Of a DNA stretch of 64,000 bases, positions 17,003-28,385 are shown piece after piece. Source of the stretch: Psychroserpens burtonensis DSM 12212 (GTDB taxonomy: Bacteria; Bacteroidota; Bacteroidia; Flavobacteriales; Flavobacteriaceae); contig NZ_AUDE01000024.1 in assembly GCF_000425305.1 (NCBI RefSeq), positions 1 to 64,000 of the forward strand, given 5' to 3'. Below the pieces are notes generated by a model that did not search any database, was not told the origin of the DNA, and was given only the letters and a program-made list of their open reading frames with translations. The first letter of the stretch is position 1. Each line of letters opens with the position of its first letter. Position numbers and translations under genes: made by a program.

Positions 17003-17953
17003 TTAAGGTTTCATGTTATTTGGCAATGGACTAATGATCTCCACATTTTGAAACGCAATTGCACCACGAATAACGCCAGATATCACATTGTGAAGCGCGT
17101 CTATAATTTGCATTTTAAGCTCGTTTTTATGATAGATAATGCTGACTTCTCTCGCTGGAGAAGGCTCCTTAAAATGACGTAATTTTTCAGACATTTTTTC
17201 ATTTAGATCAAGTGTATTTAAATAAGGTAGAAGCGTCATGCCTAAGCCTTCATTAGATAATTTGACTAGCGTTTCAATACTTCCGCTTTCTAATTGAAAT
17301 TTATCATCTTCGTTACTTTTAAATACTTTACATAGGTTTATGACACCGTCTCTAAAGCAATGTCCATCTTCTAGAAGGAGCATGTCATTTAAGTCTAAAT
17401 CAGTAACGTCAATTTTTTTCTTATCTTTTAATCTATGATCATTAGGTACATAAGCTACAAAGGGTTCATAATAGAGAACACGTTCTTTTATAGTGTCATT
17501 TTCTAATGGTGTTGCTGCAATTGCAGCATCTAGGTGACCATCCATAAGACGCGTTATGATCTCTTCGGTAGTGAGTTCTTCTATTTTAAGGTGCACTTTT
17601 GGATATTTTTTGATGAAGTTTTTAAGAAACATCGGCAAAAGTGTAGGCATAACTGTTGGTATGATACCAATTCTAAATTCGCCGCCTATAAATCCTTTTT
17701 GTTGATCTACGATATCTTGTATACGTTCAGATTCGTCAACAATATTTTTTGCTTGTTGTACAATTTTGCGTCCCACATCTGTAAGTTCTATGGGTTTTTT
17801 ACCTCTATCAAAAATTTGAACGTCTAACTCATCTTCTAATTTTTGTATCTGAGTACTTAAAGTAGGTTGTGTAACAAAACATTTTTCTGCAGCTTTAGTA
17901 AAATTCTTATGTTCTGCAATAGCTAATACGTATTTTAATTGTGTGATTGTCAT
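17003..17953 (-). CDS. oxyR: Hydrogen-peroxide sensor OxyR (LysR family)
   Basis: 316 residues. The LysR winged helix-turn-helix occupies residues 1-60 (FTKAAEKCFVTQPTLSTQIQ). The regulatory domain carries C199 in GHCFRD and C208 in NLCKV, the two cysteines that form the peroxide-sensing disulfide in OxyR and with the same numbering as the Escherichia coli protein. It therefore most likely activates catalase, dps and related genes on H2O2. It is divergent from dps across a 100-bp shared regulatory region, the classic arrangement. Confidence 0.93.
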   Translation of the reverse strand: MTITQLKYVLAIAEHKNFTKAAEKCFVTQPTLSTQIQKLEDELDVQIFDRGKKPIELTDVGRKIVQQAKNIVDESERIQDIVDQQKGFIGGEFRIGIIPTVMPTLLPMFLKNFIKKYPKVHLKIEELTTEEIITRLMDGHLDAAIAATPLENDTIKERVLYYEPFVAYVPNDHRLKDKKKIDVTDLDLNDMLLLEDGHCFRDGVINLCKVFKSNEDDKFQLESGSIETLVKLSNEGLGMTLLPYLNTLDLNEKMSEKLRHFKEPSPAREVSIIYHKNELKMQIIDALHNVISGVIRGAIAFQNVEIISPLPNNMKP

Positions 17954-18053
17954 TGTTATTGATTTAGACTATAAAGATATAACAACCATTCATGAAAACT
18001 ATGATATATTAAGCTAAAGTAATATTAACTTCGTAGAACAAAACACAAAGATT
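17954..18053. promoter_or_regulatory. Shared oxyR-dps regulatory region
   Basis: The 100 bp between the divergent starts is AT-rich and should hold the OxyR site for both genes. ATAG/CTAT-like half-sites appear (actata near 17972, aactatga near 17998), but the exact four-part OxyR operator cannot be fixed by eye. Confidence 0.45.
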
Positions 18054-18533
18054 ATGACAACTAATAGTATAGGTTTAGATACCAAGAAGACAAAAGAAAT
18101 TGCTGATGAGTTAAATTCGCTCTTAGCAAATTTTCAAATATATTACCAAAATTTAAGAGGAATTCATTGGAATATTAGGGGAAAAAGGTTTTTTGATTTA
18201 CATCCTAAGTTTGAGGAATTGTATACAGATGCCAATCTTAAAGTAGATGAAATTGCAGAACGTATTTTAACACTTGGTGTAACACCCTTGCATACGTTTG
18301 AAGATTACTCTAAAGCAGCCAAAGTGCCTGTGGGTAAGAACATTTCCGAAGATGAAAAAGCAGTACAACTCATCGTGGGTTCACTTTATGAATTATTAAA
18401 GATAGAGCGTCAAATTTTAGATGATTCTGCTGAAGCTAATGATGAAGGAACAAACTCAATGATGAGCGATTTTATTACCGAACAAGAGAAAACAGTTTGG
18501 ATGATGAAAGCTTGGTTAGGTGAAAGCATCTAA
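18054..18533 (+). CDS. dps: Dps-type DNA-protection ferritin
   Basis: 159 residues, the standard Dps length. Landmarks are NLRGIHWNIRGKRFFDLHPKF-type ferroxidase region (HWN at about residue 42, then D and H/E residues near 52-66: FDLHPKFEEL, DANLKVDEIAERI). Dps forms dodecamers that oxidise Fe2+ with H2O2 and coat DNA. Its divergence from oxyR implies peroxide induction. It ends at a clear terminator (18559-18595). The start at 18054 gives a normal N-terminus. Confidence 0.93.
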   Translation: MTTNSIGLDTKKTKEIADELNSLLANFQIYYQNLRGIHWNIRGKRFFDLHPKFEELYTDANLKVDEIAERILTLGVTPLHTFEDYSKAAKVPVGKNISEDEKAVQLIVGSLYELLKIERQILDDSAEANDEGTNSMMSDFITEQEKTVWMMKAWLGESI

Positions 18534-18558
18534 TATTTAAAGGAAAATAGAGATAAAA

Positions 18559-18595
18559 AAAAGCCCTTCAGAAAAATAATATCTGAAGGGCTTTT
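18559..18595. terminator. Terminator between dps and the Kazal lipoprotein gene
   Basis: AAAAGCCCTTCAGA (18559-18572) pairs perfectly with TCTGAAGGGCTTTT (18582-18595) over a 9-base loop. Serves both converging genes. Confidence 0.9.
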
Positions 18596-18623
18596 CAATT
18601 ATAAAAAAATCAATTTTATTTTC

Positions 18624-20300
<1,677 letters not shown>

Positions 20301-20407
20301 ATTTTCAATTTTTAAATTTGGATTTAATTTTTTAGTGATCAATCAGAACTAAGACAACACACTTTAAAAAAACCCTACTTTTTTCTATAATTAGTTTTTG
20401 TTTAGTT

Positions 20408-20947
20408 TTGATGTATAATTATGCAAACCAACACATGCGAAAAGATCTGCAGAAAATATGTGAAACTAAAACTTTTGAAACTATTTACAAACAGTATTCA
20501 AAAGATTTAAGACGTTTTTTATTCTTTAAAACTCAAAATATTGATAAGGCTGACGATCTTTTACAAGAGACCTTTATTAAGTTGTGGGATAATTGTAGCA
20601 AAGTAGACTACAATAGTGTCAAGAGCTATTTATATACAGTTGCCACAAATACCTTTCTAAATACAATAAAGCACGACAAGGTCGTTAAAAAACATCAAGA
20701 GGCTTTAGTGAATCATACAACGAATGAATCTCCAGAGTTTATAATGTTAGAAAAGGAATTTATGGAAAAACTAGAGCGCACAATAAATGGTCTGCCAGAA
20801 AAGCAAAAAGAAGTTTTTTTATTGAATAGAATAGAAAAAAAGAAATACAAAGAGATTGCAGAGCACTTAGAGATTTCAGTTAAAGCAGTAGAAAAGCGAA
20901 TGCATTTAGCTTTAGTAGTAATGAGAGATAAAATTGGTAATATTTAA
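20408..20947 (+). CDS. ECF sigma factor (FecI-like)
   Basis: 179 residues with sigma-70 region 2 (FETIYKQYSKDLRRFLF and the DDLLQETFIKLWDN element near residues 48-62) and region 4 (NRIEKKKYKEIAEHLEISVKAVEKRMHLAL-type HTH near 140-169). It is followed 59 bp later by a FecR-type anti-sigma and a FecA-like receptor, i.e. a cell-surface signalling unit. Three Met codons near the start leave the exact N-terminus open; MRKDLQ at 20435 is an alternative. Confidence 0.9.
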   Translation: MMYNYANQHMRKDLQKICETKTFETIYKQYSKDLRRFLFFKTQNIDKADDLLQETFIKLWDNCSKVDYNSVKSYLYTVATNTFLNTIKHDKVVKKHQEALVNHTTNESPEFIMLEKEFMEKLERTINGLPEKQKEVFLLNRIEKKKYKEIAEHLEISVKAVEKRMHLALVVMRDKIGNI

Positions 20948-21006
20948 ATTAGTCACCTTTAGAGGTAGGGTTTTATTTAATAAAGTTGTCTTAGGATTAG
21001 AATATC

Positions 21007-21933
21007 ATGGAAGAACAAAATTTACATAGCGAAAAAGATACATTTTTAGCCAAGTGGTTAGCTGGAGAACTCTCTGACGACAAGTTAAAAACTATGGTTT
21101 CTAAAGCAGATTACAATTCTTTTTTAAAACTTAGAAAAGGAATTCAGACCTATGACGCCTTAGAATCCTCAACAGATACCTCTTTTGTGAAAATTCAAAA
21201 TCATATATCTAACAAAAGCACTAAGGTGCGAAATTTAAATTCTAATAATTGGTTACTAGGTATCGCTGCATCTGTTATCTTGTTATTTGGATTATTTTTT
21301 ATTCTTGGTGATGATATAGTAAGTATAGAGACCAGTTTTGGAGAACAAAAAGCAATTGTGCTTTTAGACGGCTCTGAAGTTATCTTAAACTCTAAATCTA
21401 TCTTGACTTATAATGAAGATGATTGGAAAAATAATAGGACATTAAATTTAATAGGTGAAGCCTACTTCAAAGTGAAAAAAGGAAGCACTTTTACTGTAGT
21501 TACAGACAATGGAGATGTCAAAGTATTAGGCACCCAATTTAATGTGAATTCTTTAGGTGATCTATTTGAAGTCACTTGTTTTGAAGGTAAAGTAAGTGTT
21601 ACCACGAAAGAAGAAGAATACATTTTATTACCTACCAAGTTTGTAAGACGAATAAATGGTAATGTGATAGAAAAATGGGCTACTATTGATTTAAATCCTT
21701 CTTGGATTCATGGAGAAAGTTCATTTGAAAGTGTCCCTTTAAAATATGTAATAAAGAGTTTAGAGGCACAATACGATATAGAGATCAATTCAAAGGATAT
21801 TAATAACAACATAATTTATACAGGTAGTTTTACTCATAACAATTTAGATACTGCATTAAAAACAGTATTTAAATCTTTGCAAATACGATATATTGAAAAA
21901 GAAAAAAGAAACATCTATTTGAGCACGAAGTGA
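21007..21933 (+). CDS. FecR-family anti-sigma/sigma regulator
   Basis: 308 residues. Short cytoplasmic N-terminus with a KWLAGELSDDKL motif that should bind the sigma factor, a single transmembrane helix (WLLGIAASVILLFGLFFIL, residues 79-97), then the periplasmic FecR domain (ETSFGEQKAIVLLDGSEVILN near 115-135, GEAYFKVKKGSTFTVVT near 150-166, VLGTQFNV) and a C-terminal secretin/TonB-like N-terminal (STN-type) domain. It transmits the receptor signal across the inner membrane to the sigma factor. Its stop overlaps the start of the receptor gene by 4 bp. Confidence 0.92.
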   Translation: MEEQNLHSEKDTFLAKWLAGELSDDKLKTMVSKADYNSFLKLRKGIQTYDALESSTDTSFVKIQNHISNKSTKVRNLNSNNWLLGIAASVILLFGLFFILGDDIVSIETSFGEQKAIVLLDGSEVILNSKSILTYNEDDWKNNRTLNLIGEAYFKVKKGSTFTVVTDNGDVKVLGTQFNVNSLGDLFEVTCFEGKVSVTTKEEEYILLPTKFVRRINGNVIEKWATIDLNPSWIHGESSFESVPLKYVIKSLEAQYDIEINSKDINNNIIYTGSFTHNNLDTALKTVFKSLQIRYIEKEKRNIYLSTK

Positions 21934-24230
21934 AGAAATTGATTATCAAAATTTTGTTAATTCTACCGCTTTTGGCCTTTTCACAGGAAGAGGCCAAATT
22001 TTTCATTTATATGAATAGCCGTAGTTTAGATAATGCTTTTGATAAAATTGAAGATGTATATGACGTGAGGTTTTCTTATCAAGATGACATTATAAATGAT
22101 TTTAAAATTACCCTAAAACGAGAACAACGCACCTTGAATCAGGTATTGTTTGAACTTCAACTTCAAACCAAGCTCACTTTTGAGATTATTGGGCAACGCT
22201 ATATTGTAGTGTATAAATTAAAAAATAATACAAATATCGAGAAGCTGGATAGAATTGTTATCACCAGCTACCTCACTAAAGGCATATCTAAAAATAAAAA
22301 TGGGTCCTATCAACTAATTCCTTCTAGTTTAGGGGTTTTACCTGGACTTACAGAGCCAGATGTTTTAGAAAGTATTCAGTTATTACCAGGTGTTGTTAGT
22401 CCAAATGAAACAGCCTCTGGTTTTTTAGTTAGAGGTGGTAAAATGGACCAAAATAGGTTGGTCTGGGATGGTATTAATATGTACCATAAAGGACATCTTT
22501 TCGGTATGATTTCTCCATTTAATCCTAATGCAACAAAAAATATCACTTTTATAAATAAAGGAACACATCCTAGGTATGGTGAACGTGCATCAAGTGTGAT
22601 TTCTATGACTACCACAACAAAAATTGAGAACAAATTTAAAGCTCAATTAGGCTTTAATGGTATTAATGGTGATGCTTATATTGAAGCGCCTATTATCAAA
22701 GATAAACTGGCTATTCAAGCTTCTGTTCGCTCCAGCTATACAAATACATATCAATCTTATACCTTTGAGAAACTTGCAGACAAAGTATTTGAAAGCACGA
22801 AGATTAAAAATGGAGATAACCCTGATAATAGTTTTGATTTTTTAGATTATAATATCAAACTAAACTATAAGCCTAACGCACAGAATAACTTCTATGCTAG
22901 TGCGATTTCTATTGATAACCAATTAGATTATACAGTTAGTGATACTGAAAGTAAAGAAACCTTTAATGATCGTATGTCGATAAAAAACTCTGGTTATGGT
23001 CTAGGTTGGACAAAATTATGGAGTGCTAATTTAAAGCAACATACCGCTGCATATTTTTCAGAATATAAACTCAATTATAATTTTATTACTTCGGAAGGTG
23101 GTGAGCAAACGTCAGATTTTGAAAAGCGCAATGTCATTTTTGATTCTGGTATATCTTCGGAAATAGATTGGGAAATTAACTCGAATAACAGAGCTACATT
23201 TGGCTATCAGTATGTTTTAAAAGATGTTGGTTATGCGTTTTTAAACACTACTAATTTGGCGTTTATTCTCGACGAAGATAAAACCGTAGTACAAACTCAC
23301 AGTGTATATGGAAATTATGACTACAAAAACCCGAAACTATTTGACATTACGGTAGGAGCAAGGGCCACTTATTTTAAAGAATTAGAGGCATTTAGGTTTG
23401 AACCTCGATTATTACTTTATAAAAATCTCTTTAAAAATGTGAAACTTCAAATTTCTGCAGAGATAAAAAATCAGATTATTAGTGAAATTGATGAAACTAT
23501 TATTAGTGACTTATCATTAGAGAACAGAGTTTGGAGGTTGGCAAACGGTAATGAATTTCCTATTATTAATAGTAAGCAGGTTTCCGCAGGATTTATATAC
23601 ACAACTAATGGTTGGACTATTGATATCGATAATTACTACAAGACATTAGACCGTATAACAGCGCTGTCGTTAGGCTTTTTGAATCCTGAAAACAGTAGGT
23701 TTAATTTAGGTGAGCAAAATATATATGGTGTTGATTTGTTTTTAAAAAAACGGTTTAATGGGTTTAATACTTGGGTGAGTTATTCATTTAATAATTCTAA
23801 AAGTAAATTTGATGCTCTTAACGGTAATAATTATTTCAACTCTAGATCTAATGTAAGACACGCGTTTTCAACATCGTTAAGTTATAAATTGTCTAATTTT
23901 CAAATAGCACTTGGCTGGAGATGGCAAACAGGAAAGCCTTATACTGAGTCGGTAGCTGGAGAAGATGGTTTGGAGTTTAATAGCGGTATAAATACAAAAC
24001 GATTGCCAGATTATCATAGACTTGACTTTTCTAGTACCTATAAATTTAAGTTTTCAAAAACGAGTAAGCTGAGAGCTAAAGTGGGTTTATCTATTCGAAA
24101 CGTCTATAATAAAACTAATTTTATTAGTCGAGAATATCGCGGAAATAACAATTTTAATGGAGATATCGAAACGATTGATAAGTTTTCATTAGGCTTTACA
24201 CCTAATCTAATGTTTAGGTTGTATTGGTAA
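21930..24230 (+). CDS. TonB-dependent receptor with STN signalling domain
   Basis: 766 residues. Signal peptide (MKKLIIKILLILPLLAFS), STN domain (about residues 25-85, with LDNAFDKIEDVYDVRFSYQ), then the plug (LPGLTEPDVLESIQLLPGV and GFLVRGGKMDQNRLVWDG) and an outer-membrane beta-barrel ending in a terminal aromatic (LMFRLYW). This layout is that of FecA-type transducers: ligand binding outside triggers FecR and the ECF sigma. The substrate cannot be read from sequence; the usual carboxypeptidase-regulatory domain is absent. Directly followed by a bidirectional terminator. Confidence 0.92.
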   Translation: MKKLIIKILLILPLLAFSQEEAKFFIYMNSRSLDNAFDKIEDVYDVRFSYQDDIINDFKITLKREQRTLNQVLFELQLQTKLTFEIIGQRYIVVYKLKNNTNIEKLDRIVITSYLTKGISKNKNGSYQLIPSSLGVLPGLTEPDVLESIQLLPGVVSPNETASGFLVRGGKMDQNRLVWDGINMYHKGHLFGMISPFNPNATKNITFINKGTHPRYGERASSVISMTTTTKIENKFKAQLGFNGINGDAYIEAPIIKDKLAIQASVRSSYTNTYQSYTFEKLADKVFESTKIKNGDNPDNSFDFLDYNIKLNYKPNAQNNFYASAISIDNQLDYTVSDTESKETFNDRMSIKNSGYGLGWTKLWSANLKQHTAAYFSEYKLNYNFITSEGGEQTSDFEKRNVIFDSGISSEIDWEINSNNRATFGYQYVLKDVGYAFLNTTNLAFILDEDKTVVQTHSVYGNYDYKNPKLFDITVGARATYFKELEAFRFEPRLLLYKNLFKNVKLQISAEIKNQIISEIDETIISDLSLENRVWRLANGNEFPIINSKQVSAGFIYTTNGWTIDIDNYYKTLDRITALSLGFLNPENSRFNLGEQNIYGVDLFLKKRFNGFNTWVSYSFNNSKSKFDALNGNNYFNSRSNVRHAFSTSLSYKLSNFQIALGWRWQTGKPYTESVAGEDGLEFNSGINTKRLPDYHRLDFSSTYKFKFSKTSKLRAKVGLSIRNVYNKTNFISREYRGNNNFNGDIETIDKFSLGFTPNLMFRLYW

Positions 24231-24242
24231 CTAATTGATAAT

Positions 24243-24271
24243 AGAAAGAACCTCTTAACAAGGCTCTTTCT
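24243..24271. terminator. Bidirectional terminator after the TonB receptor
   Basis: AGAAAGAACCT at 24243-24253 pairs with AGGCTCTTTCT at 24261-24271 with one mismatch and a 7-base loop. It lies between the receptor and the converging DUF2141 gene. Confidence 0.7.
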
Positions 24272-24310
24272 TTGACTAAATAATTGATTTGTTGACTTAT
24301 ACTATTTGTT

Positions 24311-24778
24311 TTAGAATCTAATTGATAATTTTAAATCTTCTTTATCCACATTAAATTTTGCATCGTCATAGTTTGGAGGTCCAAAACTTCTTGGGTTATT
24401 TGATGTTCCGTAAGATTCTTTAGGCATACCGTTAGCTTCAAAATCTAATTTATTGTTTCCGTTTGCGTCGTGCATTACCATAACAGCATATTCTCCTGGT
24501 TGTACGTTTTCAAAAGTAATAGTTGCTGTTCCGTCTTTAATTTCGGATGCTGCATTTTGAACTCCAGCACCTTTCATAAAGTTGTCTTTTGTGTTTAGTG
24601 ATACTAGTATTTTACCATCATCACTTTTCGCGTTTTCTATAGTTACAGTTATAGTTTGTCCTTTTGCTTCTTGAGCAAACCCTAAAGTTGATACTAGCAT
24701 TAATACGATAGATAAGACTAAAGTTTTACTTACAAGAGTTCTGTAATTCTTAATTAGTTTGTGAATTGTTGATTTCAT
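24311..24778 (-). CDS. Secreted DUF2141 protein
   Basis: 155 residues with a signal peptide ending around FAQEAKG (residue 35). The mature part shows the DUF2141 pattern: ITVTIENAKSDDGKILVSLN, then GEYAVMVMHDANGNNKLDFEANG near 105-127 with an EF-like loop rich in D and N, and GMPKESYGTSNNPR. Proteins of this family are exported and of unknown function; the DxNxNxxLD loop could bind Ca2+. Single gene, converging with the TonB receptor. Confidence 0.85.
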   Translation of the reverse strand: MKSTIHKLIKNYRTLVSKTLVLSIVLMLVSTLGFAQEAKGQTITVTIENAKSDDGKILVSLNTKDNFMKGAGVQNAASEIKDGTATITFENVQPGEYAVMVMHDANGNNKLDFEANGMPKESYGTSNNPRSFGPPNYDDAKFNVDKEDLKLSIRF

Positions 24779-24912
24779 AATAGGTTGTTTTAAATGGTTA
24801 ACTAAAGCTATGTTTAGCAGGATTGTTTGTTATTGATGATTCAAAGATCTTACTTAATTAGATAATTGCGAAAAGAGACTAACCCAACTGTAATTTTTTA
24901 TAGATGAGTTGT

Positions 24913-24954
24913 AAAAAAGAGGTATATCACTAAAAAAATGATATCCTCTTTTTT
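24913..24954. terminator. Terminator-like hairpin in a divergent intergenic region
   Basis: An A-run followed by GAGG and ATATCA (24913-24929) pairs, with a 1-base bulge, with TGATATCCTC and a T-run (24939-24954). It lies between two divergent gene starts, so it ends no visible gene. It may end a short leader or antisense RNA. Confidence 0.55.
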
Positions 24955-25061
24955 AGGGCTAATTATTTACTAATAATTATTCTCTTATTACTTTTAACAG
25001 GAGTAGAAAAAAACATCAATCACTCTAAGTTATATAACTTTATTTTATTTTAGTAGAAAAA

Positions 25062-25910
25062 ATGGAAGTTAAACGTACTGTGGAGAACTTTGTGAAGACT
25101 AAGAAGTTGATGACAATGGTTGCAATGATCACTTTTATTTTATTTTTAGTAAGTTGTTTAAATAAGACTGCTACGCAAACAGCTTCCAATACGCCCGATT
25201 ATTGTCAATTAAATTTAGAGACACCTAACTCTCAATCTAATGTAGATGGTGCGTTTAATGCGCAAATGACGCTCGTGCCATTAACGATTGATGGTTGTAG
25301 TAAAGATTCAATTTGGAAAAGTGCAGATTGGTATAGTATGAATTATGTGTGGTTGGGCGAACCTGTTGATTCTACGGATTATCATGGACGATTCAAATTA
25401 GCTTGGGATAGCCAGTTTTTATATATTTTGGTAGAAGTTATAGATGAACACCTCAGTCCCACGCTCGCAAATGGAAAATAAAATTATTGGAAAGGCGATT
25501 ATGTAGAGGTGTTTCTTGATGAAGATAGATCTGGAGGGATTCACCAGTATAATCATCAAGCTTTTGCTTATCACGTGTCTACTGAAGGTCATGTAATTGA
25601 CAAAGGCGCATCACAAGAAACCATTTTTTTTGATAATCATATTGAAGTTGTGAGGTTCCAAGAGGAAAATAGACATCTCTGGGAGATGGCTATTAAACTT
25701 TTTGATGATCAATTTGATGAAAACTCTACAGATAACGTGCCAGTGAAAATTTTAAATAAAAAAAGTATTGGGTTTTCAATAGCTTATGGAGATAATGATG
25801 GAAACAATAATCGTGAGAATTTCATGGGCTCAAAAATGACCCACGGGATTAATAATGATGATGGCTATATTAATTCTGATGTGTTTGGCAGTATCTTATT
25901 TATAGAATAA
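25062..25910 (+). pseudogene. CBM9-like lipoprotein interrupted by an in-frame TAA
   Basis: Frame from ATG 25062 runs 139 codons to TAA at 25479-25481, then continues in the same frame to 25910 with no other stop; joined length is 282 codons. The N-terminal part has a lipoprotein leader (cysteine in FLVSCLN) and AWDSQFLYILVEVIDEHL; the part after the stop reads NYWKGDYVEVFLDEDRSGG, the direct continuation of a carbohydrate-binding family 9-like sandwich. The stop lies in the middle of the domain, so neither half should fold alone. A single base change explains it. Sequence error is the alternative. Confidence 0.85.
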
Positions 25911-26030
25911 GTTTAAGTAATTGCTTTTAACAATTACTTCCTCAATTTTTAGTCCATTTACTATTCTACTAGAAACGTATTCTTTTATTTAGTTTTTCAA
26001 TTGTTATTTATCTTTTGTTTTTAAAAATTA

Positions 26031-26744
26031 CTACACTCTATCTATCATAGAGATGGTATTTAATATACAATGAGCAATAATTAGTGGCCATAAATTTCGT
26101 CCAAATTTAACGTATCCTATTCCCATAACTAAACCAATAAGTCCAACTGTTATTGATCTTTCTGATAAATTGTGTGAGTGTCTAAAACCAAAAATTATTG
26201 CTTGTAAAAGCACAGCAAGAGCTGTAGCTATAGACGTTTTTGAGAATAATTTTTCTAGCCAATTCAATAAGAATCCTCTATCTAATAATTCTTCTAACAT
26301 TGATTCAACTAGAACTGCTGGTATGATTGTCAAAAAAAGTAACCAATTCCCTTTTAGATTTCCAAATTTAGATACAGAATTTTTAGAATAATTATTTGAT
26401 TCTAAAGAAAAAGGTAATTGGTCTTTTACAATTTGAAAAAGTAGTATTACTGATACTGTTGCTAATAAAATTCCAATAGAGACTAACAACATTTTTTTGA
26501 TGTTCTTAGGTTTGCTAAGGCCTAAGTCTTTCCAAGAAACATTGCGAACCCTCATCCTCCAAGTGGCAACGACCAAAGTTGAAAACGACCAAAAAAGACC
26601 ATTTATAATGAAACTGATACTCGGGAAATATATTTCTCGTATGAGAAACATTACGGAGATGTAAATAATTAGGTCTAATAAAATTCCTTTATGATTAGCG
26701 GGAGTAATTAAGTTCTTTGGAATTTCTTTTTGTTTAGAAGTCAT
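26031..26744 (-). CDS. CPBP-family intramembrane protease
   Basis: 237 residues with about eight hydrophobic helices. The CPBP (Abi/Rce1-like) motifs are present: EELLDRG (EExxxR, near residue 162), FGFRHSHN (FxxxH) and a final HCILN (HxxxN). These are the predicted catalytic glutamates and histidines of glutamic-type intramembrane endopeptidases. Inner membrane. In Gram-positives such proteins process bacteriocin-related peptides; here the substrate is unknown. Isolated gene, with 459 bp of empty sequence upstream. Confidence 0.88.
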   Translation of the reverse strand: MTSKQKEIPKNLITPANHKGILLDLIIYISVMFLIREIYFPSISFIINGLFWSFSTLVVATWRMRVRNVSWKDLGLSKPKNIKKMLLVSIGILLATVSVILLFQIVKDQLPFSLESNNYSKNSVSKFGNLKGNWLLFLTIIPAVLVESMLEELLDRGFLLNWLEKLFSKTSIATALAVLLQAIIFGFRHSHNLSERSITVGLIGLVMGIGYVKFGRNLWPLIIAHCILNTISMIDRV

Positions 26745-27203
26745 ATAATTTTTTATTTGACGCTATTATTTACAGGCGGTTATGCGTTAAGGATTCAATT
26801 TACATTATTAATTTTTATGTTTCTTATTTATGTGCTAAGGTTTTATATGCATTGAGGGAATTAAGTGTAATACATTTACTGACAGGTAAGTAATTGGTTT
26901 AGCTCATGAAAACCGAATTATATATCGAGAATTATTTGGAGTGCTTATTTTTATGAGTTGTCTTGTAATAAGGACTTAATTATATACACATTAAGTCTAC
27001 AGACTTCGCAAAACCACTAATTATTTGTTTTCAGAATACATGGGTAATTGGAAGGGTAATGATACTCATTAGCTAATATTTAATTATGATGTATTGCTAA
27101 GCTGAAGATTTATTTTTAATAATTAATAATTCTTTTTAAGAACTAGTTTTATCTTGAGCTTAAGTATTATCTTTAAAAAGACTTATTAAATAAGAGATAT
27201 GTC
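26745..27203. other. 459-bp gene-free region
   Basis: No coding frame is credible. Near 26760-26800 is a short stretch with TAACGC-type half-sites similar in layout to the inverted repeat at 29231-29263. The remainder is AT-rich upstream region of the DUF3095 gene. Confidence 0.5.
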
Positions 27204-28385
27204 GTGACTATGGAAAATGATTTAAATTTTTACAAAGATATTTCTAAAAATAATTTACCACTTACAGAACTTTTAAAAAATGATAGTTTATTTTACAATG
27301 TCCCTGAAAATTGGTATATAGTCATAACAGACATAGAGAATTCTACAGATGCTGTTTCTAAGGGTTTACATAACGATGTTAATCTGAGTGCTACAGGCAG
27401 TATCATTACAGTTTTAAACACTTTGAAAACTGTAGACAAAACAATTAAAATTCCTTATTTTTTTGGAGGGGATGGTTCTACGTTTCTTGTCCCAACTGCT
27501 GTATTAAAGCCGGTCTTATTGGCCTTGAATAATTACAGTCAGCATATTAAAAAAACCTTGGAGTTAAATTTACGAGTAGGGCAATTAGAGGTCGGCAAAG
27601 TTTATAAGGACAACGTTACATTAAAAATCACTAAAATTAGACATAATAAATATCTTACTACTCCTGTAGTTTTAGGTAATGGATTGAAATATGCAGAACG
27701 AACAATTAAGGACAGTTTTAAACCTAATTTGATAAGCGCTAAACAAAATATAAAACTTAATTTGGAAGGAATGGAATGCAGATGGGATGAAATTTACCCT
27801 AATCAAATAGATAAAAAGGTGATATGTCTTCTGGTAGATTGTGCTATGGAAAAACAACAAGCCCAAGTATATGGAGCCATTATGAAAGAAATAGATTTGA
27901 TTTTTGGCGATTTAGAAAAACGTAATCCAATTTCTACAATTAAATTGAAACTAAATACGTCTTTGGCGAAAATTAGAAAAGAAATGTATACCAAAATCGG
28001 AAAATATCAACTTACTTATTTAGCAAGTAGTTGGTTAGTTACTAAGATTGGAGCGTTTTATTTTAAATTTTTTAAAGCAGGTAGATTATATAAATATAGA
28101 GTTGTCCAATTGTCAGATACGATAATGCTAGATGGTTTTCTAAATACCGTGATTTCTGGAACAGATCAACAAATAGCTAGTTTGAAAAGTTTCCTCGATG
28201 ATTTAGAGTTTAATAAAACAATTATATATGGTATGCATGTCACTCATGCTTCTATAATGTCTTGTTATATAGAAGATAGAGAAGAAAAACACATTCACTT
28301 TGTAGATGGTACAGAGGGTGGTTATACAAGTGCAGCAATTATGTTTAAGGAAAAGCTTAAAAAATCACAATTTAGACAACCTTAA
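27204..28385 (+). CDS. DUF3095 protein (nucleotide-cyclase-like fold)
   Basis: 393 residues. The N-terminal half carries the landmarks of DUF3095: WYIVITDIENSTDAVSKGLH near residues 37-56, resembling the metal-binding start of class III nucleotide cyclases (D-I-E-x-S), and YFFGGDGSTFLVP near 93-105, resembling the GGDE/GDG element. The family is annotated as of unknown function, with distant cyclase similarity. Soluble. The start could be 27204 or 27210. It may make or sense a cyclic nucleotide, but the base-specifying residues cannot be fixed by eye. Confidence 0.8.
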   Translation: MTMENDLNFYKDISKNNLPLTELLKNDSLFYNVPENWYIVITDIENSTDAVSKGLHNDVNLSATGSIITVLNTLKTVDKTIKIPYFFGGDGSTFLVPTAVLKPVLLALNNYSQHIKKTLELNLRVGQLEVGKVYKDNVTLKITKIRHNKYLTTPVVLGNGLKYAERTIKDSFKPNLISAKQNIKLNLEGMECRWDEIYPNQIDKKVICLLVDCAMEKQQAQVYGAIMKEIDLIFGDLEKRNPISTIKLKLNTSLAKIRKEMYTKIGKYQLTYLASSWLVTKIGAFYFKFFKAGRLYKYRVVQLSDTIMLDGFLNTVISGTDQQIASLKSFLDDLEFNKTIIYGMHVTHASIMSCYIEDREEKHIHFVDGTEGGYTSAAIMFKEKLKKSQFRQP

